NCBI GenBank assembly: GCA_022703295.1
Contig: JAKLDX010000028.1
Location: forward strand, 1 to 9,706
Origin: Candidatus Omnitrophota bacterium
GTDB lineage: Bacteria; Omnitrophota; Gorgyraeia; 2-01-FULL-45-10
Direction: 5' to 3'
DNA length: 9,706 bases
Within the stretch, counting starts at the first letter, position 1, and each line of letters starts with the position of its first letter. A model generated the notes under the pieces. It saw only the letters and a program-made list of their open reading frames with translations, was not told where the DNA came from and did not search any database. The position numbers and the translations under genes are program-made. Below are positions 1 through 6,900 of the stretch, in pieces.

Positions 1-2
1 CT

Positions 3-3000
3 CACGTGCCGAAGCCGTCCCAGGGGCATTTCGTAGATTATCTTTTTGTGAGAGGGGATAGCTTCCAGGCGCTCGGTATGGCGCAATATTTGGCCGCGAA
101 CGGTGATACTATCAAAGAACAACACCCGGGTGTCACGCCAATCGAACGCGCGCTTGAATCAAGAGTGGCCAGGCCCTCTATGACGAGAAGGACATATGAA
201 AGAATAGTGAAGTTTGGAATATACGACCCCGATCTTATGGTTGAGACGTTCCTCACCTCCTATGGCCTGCAGCAGCTGGGCTACGGGGTGGATGAGAAGG
301 GGGGACTTACCCAGACAGCCGCGAATAATATTGCAGCAAATGGCAAGCCCGGTGAAAATGTAAAGAGTTTCCCTGTAGGCGCGGAGACTCCATCTGAAAG
401 GATAGCCAAGATGTGTGAGAGGATCAATGATATATTGGAAGGGGCAATAAAAAATCCGGATGCACGCGAAGGAGCAAGGGCTTATCTTAGAGGCGCGATT
501 GACGGCATGCATAATGCCGAAGAAAATGCGCAACTTGCGCGCGATATCAGCCTGATGGCCGCTCAGGCGCTTAATATATTATCCTGGGTCGAGCGCGGGA
601 TCCCGGGTGCCCAAAATATGAGGCTTACAATTGATGAACAGGGTATGGCTATGAGCAGTAAGGGAAAGAGTTTCCTTGCCAAGGACAAGGAAATGATGCC
701 TGTAGCGGTTACCGATAAGGAAGGAACTCCCGGTTATTTTTGGAGGGGGACCGAAGGCCTGGCGAAGATGGGGCAGAACGTGGTGGCATCTCCGATGTAT
801 GACCAGACGGCTTTCGCAGGGTCAAGGGATAATGTAGTCCTTTACGTAATGAATCACGGCTTTATGGCTGTGCCGCCCGCGATTCTTGAAATGACCAAGA
901 AAGGCGGTATAAGCACCATACACGAAACTACATTTATAACTGATAATGTTCCGGGGAGCAGGCAATTTGTCAGCACAGGTCCCGGGCATTTTCAGAAGAC
1001 CGTGATGGACATAAAGTATGTTACGGCCGGCCGCGGCATACAATGGAATAAATTCTACGATAACGAAGGCGGCCTGGTGGCCGTATTGGCGCAGGTCCTT
1101 GAGCCGGGTTCATGGGCGGTATCGCTTCCGTTTGGCGTTGATTCAGTGGAGAATCTGGGTGACTTGAGATTCAATGACTTTTCCGTCGAAGTGCCGAATC
1201 CCGAAGAATGGATGCAAACGGCTTTTCCTGACCTGGGGATAGATTTCAGCGCGGTTGAGAGAGCGGAAAATGTATCGAAAGTGGTGACTAATGCGTCGAA
1301 AGCGGTTCCTTATTATGCTGCCGCTAATCCCAGCGGCGAGGTAAAGATGCACATGACGCCTGTGGTCACTCCGAGAGTAGAGTGGATTAACGGTATACCT
1401 GCGCAGGCTCATTCACTGACTGAATTATATGATGGCCTTACTCCGAAGGGTGTCGAGGGATTAATAGCCTCGGTCAGATCCGCGGCGACATCACCTTCAT
1501 GGACGAAGAATGCTATCTCGATCCCTGTCGCGAAAGACGAAAATGTAAAGAATTTCCCCGCGAGTATGACACCGGATGAAATGGAAGCCGCAAACATGAG
1601 ACAGCAGCAGATAGATTCTTTGCGTGGAGCTATGATTACTAATAATACAGAAAATAACCTCGTTTATTATGCCTGGGCCGGAAGGGCGAACAATATGTTA
1701 TTGGACAGGCCCGATGACAAGCCAATAGCCGAGGTCTGGATAAATTCGACACAACCTACCGGCGACAGGAAGTTATTCACCTCGATACCGGGGACCGCTA
1801 TCACTGTGGGTGCGGCGAGCTTGCCGGAACTTACATTGAGAGAACTTCTTGACACGGCGCCCGTAATGTTAGGCAGTCATAGAACAAAGCCTACGTTCGT
1901 AAAATTCCTGTGCACGAGATTTGCCCCGAAGGTTTACATGGGATTCAATAAAAATATAGAAACCGAAGGCGGTATTGTTAAATTTAAAAATGCCCTGAAA
2001 AGAAATCGCCATCTCATGACGGAATTGAAGGATGATTTCAAGCCCGGTTTAACGAAAGCTGAATTCGAAGACATATTTATGAAAGAATACGAAAGATGGG
2101 CGAATGGCCAGTCCGTCAAGGGATGGACAGCGCCTGACGCAGATGTCGCCATTCCCGACATACTAAGCATCATGAGGCCAGGGTATACCCTTGCCCAGCT
2201 GACAGATATTATGGAGCGCATACGGCAGGCAAGGGCCGAGTATGTCAGCTACCTTAATGTAATAGACTTGCATCCGGGACAGGTAATTCTTTCGCCCGTA
2301 GGTTTCCCGCATGGCATCTTTGGATTGTCGCTTCAAACGCATCCGCCGTCAACACATCCGGAAGCCAAAAATGAAGCGTGGATAGTCATATCGGCGGGTA
2401 AAAATGCAGCCGGGGAAGAGCAGCTCATACTTGTCGAGCCCCAGCAGATGTCCAATACGACATACAGCATAAGCGACGACAATACGCCGTATGTTTATAA
2501 AGACGGCGCCGTCAATATGAGAAAAGATTTCTGCGATAAGCTCGGAGCCCTTACTCCGACGAAACCTGCAATCGAAGACGATGCGATAGATGTTATTGTT
2601 GATAAGGGCCTTCTGGCGAAAGGCACAGTTGCAGAAGACTTCGATATTACGGGAAGGATAACGGATGTAAGCGCGAACTACGGCCTCACTGCGGACGATA
2701 ACGCAAAAGTCGAATCCGTTATAGAAGGCACGTACATGAATACGACAGGCGCGATGCCTATATGGCCGCAGGAAATATTCAGAGTGCATCGCATAACCAT
2801 GGGGGCTGTCGATAAATCAAAGCCGAGTTCGGTTGAGATTATGCCGGAAGATAGTAACTATCACGAACTGATAGTAACAAAAGGCACCGTTACGATAAGG
2901 GAGCCGGGAAAGCCGCCTGCTAAATATTCTCCGCGTTCGCCGGCATTTACTCCCGCGACGATCACGGCGCCTTATACGGTAACGGCCGACGGTGAAGCCG

Positions 3001-3833
3001 AAATACTGAAGATGGTTTCGCCGCTTCCGCAGCAACAGTCGCAGAATGCGCTGCCTGAGGATAGAACTAAAAAGATAGCGGCGCAGGCTACAAAGGCAAC
3101 GCCGCCATCACCAGTAAAAGAAGACCAAAAGAGCTTCCCTGTAGGACGCGGCACTTCTGACGAAACCCGTCCGCGGGAGTCAATAACGGGCCGTGCTATA
3201 ACAGCGGAAATTTACGCAGCTGACGCACAGGATGCCGATGAGTTGCGCGATACATTGTCAATAATCGACATGAATAATAAGCCGCAGCTTAGCAAGTCAA
3301 CCGTAATCGTCGCGTATGATACAGGCGTTACGAATATGGACACGAGGCAGGTAGTCAGGGCCGGCGAAATAGGTGCAAATAACAACGTTCCGGCAGTCGT
3401 GTCGAGCGTGAGAGGTACCGGCATGGGCCTTGCAGAAGCCATCCGCAAAGAAATGGACAGGCTTCAGAGGGCCGGCATAACGGTTAGCGCCGTTGTGACT
3501 ATCGCCGGGGACAAGACCATGGCGGAAGCTGGTAATGAGCTGAGAAGCGTCGGCAAAGTGATAAACATAAATAACCCTGATAACAGGTACATGCCTATTA
3601 TAGGCCTGTATGACCTCGCGCTCAGGATAGCTTATGGCCAAGGCAACGACAGGATACTGGCTTGCCTGAACAGGATAGCCAGTAATTTAGATAATAATCC
3701 GTTTACACCGGAAGATGTGGCAAAACTGCTCAGCGAAGGTTTTATATCGATACTGCCCAAGATGGTGCCGGTGAATACCGCCGAAGCCGCTGAGGCTTAC
3801 AAGGCGGCGCAGCAGGCTCTTGCGTCTCTCTAA
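3..3833 (+). CDS. Giant multidomain protein with PGI-like and ManA-like cupin modules, 5'-partial
   Basis: The frame is open at the left edge. GTG at 6 is only the first possible start codon and no ribosome binding site can be judged, so the gene very probably begins upstream. Residues here are numbered from that GTG; TAA is at 3831-3833. Order: residues 1-115, unrecognised and mostly helical; a KSFPVG motif at 120-125; a helical stretch of about 140-200; a phosphoglucose-isomerase-like cupin at 204-402; a variant motif KNFPA at 515-519; a class I mannose-6-phosphate-isomerase-like region at about 547-1008; a disordered Gln/Ala/Pro-rich linker; a third KSFPVG at 1042-1047; and an unrecognised alpha/beta domain from about 1064 to 1275. 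Both isomerase modules lack expected metal ligands, so a binding or structural role is as likely as catalysis. Cell location cannot be judged because the N-terminus is missing. The following giant gene shares the same linker motif. The domain assignments are inferred from motif alignment by eye. Confidence 0.9.
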   Translation, partial: HVPKPSQGHFVDYLFVRGDSFQALGMAQYLAANGDTIKEQHPGVTPIERALESRVARPSMTRRTYERIVKFGIYDPDLMVETFLTSYGLQQLGYGVDEKGGLTQTAANNIAANGKPGENVKSFPVGAETPSERIAKMCERINDILEGAIKNPDAREGARAYLRGAIDGMHNAEENAQLARDISLMAAQALNILSWVERGIPGAQNMRLTIDEQGMAMSSKGKSFLAKDKEMMPVAVTDKEGTPGYFWRGTEGLAKMGQNVVASPMYDQTAFAGSRDNVVLYVMNHGFMAVPPAILEMTKKGGISTIHETTFITDNVPGSRQFVSTGPGHFQKTVMDIKYVTAGRGIQWNKFYDNEGGLVAVLAQVLEPGSWAVSLPFGVDSVENLGDLRFNDFSVEVPNPEEWMQTAFPDLGIDFSAVERAENVSKVVTNASKAVPYYAAANPSGEVKMHMTPVVTPRVEWINGIPAQAHSLTELYDGLTPKGVEGLIASVRSAATSPSWTKNAISIPVAKDENVKNFPASMTPDEMEAANMRQQQIDSLRGAMITNNTENNLVYYAWAGRANNMLLDRPDDKPIAEVWINSTQPTGDRKLFTSIPGTAITVGAASLPELTLRELLDTAPVMLGSHRTKPTFVKFLCTRFAPKVYMGFNKNIETEGGIVKFKNALKRNRHLMTELKDDFKPGLTKAEFEDIFMKEYERWANGQSVKGWTAPDADVAIPDILSIMRPGYTLAQLTDIMERIRQARAEYVSYLNVIDLHPGQVILSPVGFPHGIFGLSLQTHPPSTHPEAKNEAWIVISAGKNAAGEEQLILVEPQQMSNTTYSISDDNTPYVYKDGAVNMRKDFCDKLGALTPTKPAIEDDAIDVIVDKGLLAKGTVAEDFDITGRITDVSANYGLTADDNAKVESVIEGTYMNTTGAMPIWPQEIFRVHRITMGAVDKSKPSSVEIMPEDSNYHELIVTKGTVTIREPGKPPAKYSPRSPAFTPATITAPYTVTADGEAEILKMVSPLPQQQSQNALPEDRTKKIAAQATKATPPSPVKEDQKSFPVGRGTSDETRPRESITGRAITAEIYAADAQDADELRDTLSIIDMNNKPQLSKSTVIVAYDTGVTNMDTRQVVRAGEIGANNNVPAVVSSVRGTGMGLAEAIRKEMDRLQRAGITVSAVVTIAGDKTMAEAGNELRSVGKVININNPDNRYMPIIGLYDLALRIAYGQGNDRILACLNRIASNLDNNPFTPEDVAKLLSEGFISILPKMVPVNTAEAAEAYKAAQQALASL
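354..380 (+). repeat. In-frame linker motif ENVKSFPVG, copy 1
   Basis: It codes for residues 117-125, between the unrecognised N-terminal piece and the helical stretch before the cupin. Its core, ATGTAAAGAGTTTCCCTGT at 358-376, is identical over 19 bases to 8004-8022 in the second giant gene. Polar, Asn/Gly-rich residues precede it and charged residues follow, as expected of a domain linker. Confidence 0.8.
615..1212 (+). other. Domain: phosphoglucose-isomerase-like cupin, degenerate metal site
   Basis: Residues 204-402 of the left giant protein follow the layout of the cupin-type (archaeal) glucose-6-phosphate isomerase: a TTFI strand, then F-V-S-T-G-P-G-H-F-Q in place of the family's F-F-x-T-K-G-H-F-H, then a Y-V-x-A-G-R-G strand, then V-L-E-P-G-S-W-A-V-S-L-P in place of M-E-P-G-T-V-V-Y-V-P-P, then E-N-L-G-D. 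The family binds its metal through two His, one Glu and a third His. Here His328 remains, but the second His is Gln330, the Glu position reads Lys337, and the third His (W-A-H-R-T) reads Asp379. The fold assignment is moderately confident. Loss of three of four ligands suggests a pseudoenzyme or a sugar-phosphate binding module. Confidence 0.6.
1536..1562 (+). repeat. In-frame linker motif DENVKNFPA, variant copy
   Basis: It lies between the PGI-like and ManA-like modules. The 13 bases GAAAATGTAAAGA (1539-1551) are identical to 354-366 of copy 1. It then diverges: Ser becomes Asn and Val-Gly becomes Ala-Ser. This looks like a decayed copy of the same element at the same kind of boundary. Confidence 0.65.
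1644..3029 (+). other. Domain: class I mannose-6-phosphate isomerase-like, rearranged zinc motif
   Basis: Residues 547-1008 match ManA landmarks in order. These are Y-Y-A-W at 554-557, A-E-V-W ending at 578 followed by T-Q-P-T-G (ManA: AELW...HPKSS), F-V-K-F-L-C then A-P-K-V-Y-M-G-F-N (ManA: LFKVLCAAQPLSIQVHPN), L-N-V-I-D-L-H-P-G-Q with P-V-G-F-P-H-G at 764-770 (ManA: LNVVKLNPGEAMFLFAETPHAY), and E-P-Q-Q-M-S-N-T-T-Y at 811-820 (family: E-x-Q-Q-x-S-D-T-T-Y). A C-terminal cupin ends in A-E-I-L-K near residue 1000. At the usual zinc site, Gln and His are Met645 and Phe647, while His769 is kept. Immediately after the H769 turn there is an extra segment with L-Q-T-H-P (Gln777, His779) and K-N-E-A-W (Glu790), which resembles the missing ligands. 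The family match is good; activity is uncertain. Confidence 0.72.
3120..3146 (+). repeat. In-frame linker motif EDQKSFPVG, copy 3
   Basis: It lies in the disordered linker between the ManA-like cupin and the unrecognised C-terminal domain. From AAAGAG to TGTAGG it matches copy 1 in 17 of 18 bases, the one difference being the silent change AGT to AGC in the Ser codon. Lys, Phe, Pro and Val codons are the same as in the other good copies. Confidence 0.75.
3195..3830 (+). other. Domain: unrecognised alpha/beta C-terminal module
   Basis: Residues 1064-1275 form the end of the left giant protein, directly after the third KSFPVG motif and a short polar linker. I do not recognise the family. The segment alternates hydrophobic strands (T-V-I-V-A-Y-D at about 1099-1105, V-P-A-V-V-S-S-V, I-T-V-S-A-V-V-T-I-A-G-D, G-K-V-I-N-I-N) with amphipathic helices, which fits a Rossmann-like or flavodoxin-like fold. 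It ends in a helical part (I-I-G-L-Y-D-L-A-L-R-I-A-Y) and an Ala-rich tail. No nucleotide-binding P-loop or obvious catalytic triad is visible. It could be a terminal cap or docking module shared by proteins of this type, but that is inference. Confidence 0.45.
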
Positions 3834-3847
3834 TACGTGTTTATAAT
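3820..3847 (+). promoter_or_regulatory. Candidate sigma-70 promoter for the second giant gene
   Basis: A perfect TATAAT at 3842-3847 lies 16 bases downstream of TTGCGT at 3820-3825, which is a weak -35 match (TTG and little else). The -35 would overlap the last codons of the upstream gene. The predicted transcription start, near 3854, would give a leader of about 75 bases that contains the Shine-Dalgarno, the short ORF and the hairpin. This is motif evidence only; read-through from the upstream gene is also possible. Confidence 0.45.
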
Positions 3848-3866
3848 AGAGGAAATGTGTTCCTCT
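3848..3866 (+). terminator. Short hairpin, possible weak terminator
   Basis: AGAGGAA (3848-3854) pairs perfectly with TTCCTCT (3860-3866) around a 5-base loop, 15 bases after the stop codon of the upstream gene. Only three T follow (3866-3868) and the stem has three G-C pairs, so termination would be inefficient. It also overlaps the predicted start of the candidate promoter transcript, so it might instead be a 5' end stem. Confidence 0.3.
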
Positions 3867-3868
3867 TT

Positions 3869-3875
3869 AAGGAGA
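3869..3875 (+). promoter_or_regulatory. Strong Shine-Dalgarno AAGGAGA
   Basis: AAGGAGA stands 6-7 bases before ATG at 3882, which is ideal spacing. It therefore serves the short upstream ORF and not the ATG of the giant gene at 3929. That ATG has only AAGAGA directly abutting it, too close to act as a normal binding site. Confidence 0.7.
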
Positions 3876-3880
3876 TCGTT

Positions 3881-3919
3881 AATGAGGCCTCGCATGTGCG
3901 ATCTGCGGGGCCTTGCATT
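3881..3919 (+). promoter_or_regulatory. Strong leader hairpin over the short ORF
   Basis: AATG (3881-3884) pairs with CATT (3916-3919). AGGCCTCGCA (3885-3894) pairs with TGCGGGGCCT (3904-3913), with one T-G wobble. A 2-base bulge (3914-3915) and a 9-base loop (3895-3903) complete a stem of about 14 pairs. The stem hides the start codon of the short ORF but leaves its Shine-Dalgarno free, and it ends 9 bases before the giant gene's ATG. There is no T tract afterwards, so it is not a terminator. Control of translation initiation is the likeliest role. Confidence 0.55.
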
Positions 3920-3932
3920 ATCAAGAGAATGA
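3882..3932 (+). CDS. 16-residue upstream ORF, translationally coupled leader peptide
   Basis: ATG at 3882 follows a near-consensus Shine-Dalgarno and opens a 16-codon frame, MRPRMCDLRGLALSRE, that ends with TGA at 3930-3932. The stop overlaps the start of the giant gene as ATGA (ATG 3929-3931), a classic coupling arrangement. The peptide is basic and has no run of one amino acid, so it does not look like an amino-acid attenuator. The frame lies almost wholly in a strong hairpin, so ribosomes translating it would unfold the RNA just before the giant gene's start. It has no recognisable function as a peptide. The arrangement is seen directly; the coupling role is inferred. An alternative is that an indel has separated the true N-terminus from the giant frame, but the giant frame's own start gives a good signal peptide. 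Confidence 0.5.
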   Translation: MRPRMCDLRGLALSRE

Positions 3933-3997
3933 TAAATAGAAAATCTCGCCATGTAATCATTATTGTTCTGGCCTTATTGATACTTGCCACCCAGGCC
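3929..3997 (+). other. Signal peptide
   Basis: Residues 1-23 have a basic n-region (N-R-K-S-R-H), a hydrophobic core V-I-I-I-V-L-A-L-L-I-L-A and a plausible signal peptidase I site after T-Q-A at position 23. There is no lipobox Cys. An uncleaved N-terminal membrane anchor cannot be excluded. Either way the rest of the protein would be placed outside the cytoplasmic membrane. Confidence 0.75.
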
Positions 3998-6900
3998 GGG
4001 CCCCAAAATCTTTATTCCGATAATAAAACATTAAATAAAGTCAGCGCGCTCAGGCCTTCCTCTATATTTAGCGCCTCTCACCCTAATGAAAGATCCGCTG
4101 AATTCAGTAATGCCCTCATATCAAAGATGGAATTCCTGACGGTCGCTTTTGATCTATATGCCTCGCTTGTGGACGATAAAGGATCCGTCGATAGGCGTGA
4201 GGCCATCCAGAAATACCTTGATATGCCGAAGGACTTCCTGGACCACTTTACCAGGTTCGATCTGAATAATATAAAGATAGATCGCGAAGGGGGCATTCTT
4301 TACATCCCCTATAACGGCATGGAAGTAAGGATTTACAAAATAGCGGATCACGAAAAAGGGCTTGAGCTTGAGCGAGGGCAGAGGCTTCTTGAAGGCGGCA
4401 TGGGCAGTGTTTACGCAATAGAAGTAGTCAATGCGCCTTCGAAAAAGAATTTAAATACAATAAAAGTTTCTCTCGGCACTATCTGGAAAGACCAGTTGGC
4501 TCAGTTGTACACTGCTACGGCGGAGCGGGAATACAGGAGAATATCCGAACAAGAGCGCGAAGCGATAACGAGGCAAAGGGTATATTGGGGAATTTTCAAT
4601 TATGATATCCTTCCTAGTCTGAGAGCCGCAAGAATGAGATCTCATTCGGAAGGTAAGCCAGCTGTCCTGACGTGCGGCATCACAGGCAGCGCTGCGTCCG
4701 GAAAAACCACTATAACCGAAAGTTTCAAAAAAACGCTGGAAGCGGAATTTGAAAACGTAAGGCAAATATTATTTGACGATTGGCTTCTGCAAAAGGATGA
4801 CCGCCCCATAGACCCTGCTACAGGCAGGCCTACAGAAGACGTATTTCAGAAGTTCGAAGCGTATAAATTCAGGCGCTCTATGAAGGCTTTCATGAGGGGC
4901 GCCCATCTTTTAAAACCGATATATAACCAGACCGCCAAGGGCAGACTGAAGATGCTGCTTGATAAAGAAGGGGGGCTTACTATGCTGCTCGGCCCCGAAA
5001 GAAAGATAGGCATTACGGGCCGCGGCACAGGCGCTCAGCTCGTAGTCCAGGACAGCGCCGGGAATGTCCTGCAGTCCGGCAATAAAATTTCAGTATTTGA
5101 TATTCCCATAAGCTTAGAGTCGGCCGCCGGCCCGGGCGCCTCAGGCGAGATCATATTAAAAATTTTCGGTACCCGGATAAGAGTGAGTGCGCTGGATGGT
5201 GAAGGGCATAGAGTGGCTGAAATAATCGACGAGGCGGGTCGCGGTATTGACAATACCTCCGATGAGGAAGGTATGATTGAGGGGTACCGCGCATTACTTG
5301 CGACGGACGGACACTTCAATGACAAAGGTTCTTTTATAGGAAAAGGATGGGACGTAAAAGAATATATCGCGCATAAAGAAGGCGTCTATCTGGTCGAGGG
5401 CGTCCTGTCATTGTATGATCCGGAACCTGCAAGAGAAGGAAGCCTGCCGAAGCTTTATACCACGTCAATCTTCATAGATGCTGATTTTGAAGTTCGCCTT
5501 GAAAGGGGCCTGATGAGGGAGAGGTCAAGAGCCGAAACCCTGAAGGGCGCCCCGATGTCTGCGGAAGAATCGGATAAATATGTAAACCTTTTTACAAAAA
5601 GAAAAGAGAGCCTCGAAGATCCTTTCATATATAATTCGGCCATACATGCCAAGTTTGTGGCTACCAGCGAAACACGGGCAGAAGGGCTATTCTTGCTTTA
5701 CCGCCAGGGGTTGCTTCTTTCGGAAGACGTAGCCCATGTCATAACAGGCATGGAGCTAGATCCAAAGGAACTTGCGGAAGAGATGGACAGAATAGAGCTT
5801 GACCATATCTTTGATATGGTGAGAAGGTCCACGATCAATAAGAACCTCAATTTTGAAAGGAAGATAGATGGGCCTAATTATAATGTCTATTTTCTTAAGA
5901 ACAACCTCATGGTGGTCAAGATGCCCAAACACGCCAACATGCAGGAGTTGGATTGGCTAAAAGCAATAGCGGGTGATTGTTTTGTGCCGGGAATGGTCGT
6001 GGACCTTTCGGAATTGGGGGTAAAAATAGAAGGCGCGCCGGCCGGCAAAGTTCTAATACAGAATAAGATAACCCCGCTCGAAGGAATGATTGCGACGGCA
6101 GGGACGGAAAAAGAGAAGTATCTAATAGACAGATTTCTAGAGCTTCAGGAGAAGATGTGGGCCCTTGGCATAGTCGATAAGAAAGTGCATTTTGGCAGAT
6201 ACGGTTCCATGGTGACCAGTAAAGGCCGCCCGGCAGTCCTCCTTTTCGCGATAGATGGCATAGGCAAAAACGCGGATGATCTGGATCGCGAAGCCTTAAA
6301 GCGGCTCGAAAACGAATTGCCCGCCGGGCTTCGGGCGTATTTCAGAGACGGCCTGAACAGGCTTCTTGCTTACATGACAGAAGCGAATTTCGGGTCAAGG
6401 GTGAGTGCGGCGAAGGCATTGCCAAGATTTTATCATCCCGATATATCTTCCAGCCAGCTCGATTATCTGACGGGGCTGATATCGGAACATAAGGCGAACC
6501 AGCTATGGAGGCTTTTTAAAGCGTCGGACCTGCCTGAAGACCTGGATCCGGCAGTTGCCTGGACGAGGTTATGGCTAGACAGCATCGCGAGATATACACC
6601 AGGCGCGCAGAATGCCATAGGGAGTTTTTACAAGGAACTAATGGAAAACCCGGGTATCGTTAAAGGCGCCCGGGCCCATCAGCTGCGTGAGCATATTTTT
6701 AAATTATCCCCGCCTCTTAGCAGCCAGGACGCGAAACAGGTGAATAAATTCCTGGTATATCTCTGCAGGATACCGCTTACGATGGTGCAGGTAGGCGATT
6801 TGCCCGGGCAGATAAAATCTACGCTGAGAATAAAAGAAGAAGTATACAAGCATATGGACCCTCAGGACAGGGAAGACCTCATACGCGTTCTCGCTAATCC

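Noticed and set aside
6..8. GTG as the true start of the first giant gene
   Set aside because: The frame is open to the window edge, nothing upstream can be inspected, and the sequence begins in the middle of ordered protein. Truncation is the simpler reading.
3..350. N-terminal piece as a transaldolase or a sugar isomerase fragment
   Set aside because: I looked for catalytic motifs of sugar-phosphate enzymes and found none convincing in about 115 residues, so no function was assigned.
3896..3898. In-frame GTG as start of the second giant gene
   Set aside because: It has no ribosome site in front, lies in the hairpin loop, and would add 11 residues before an already good signal peptide.
3881..3919. 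Strong hairpin as an intrinsic terminator
   Set aside because: No T tract follows the stem (ATCAAGAG), and it sits after the ribosome site of the short ORF, not at a gene's 3' end.
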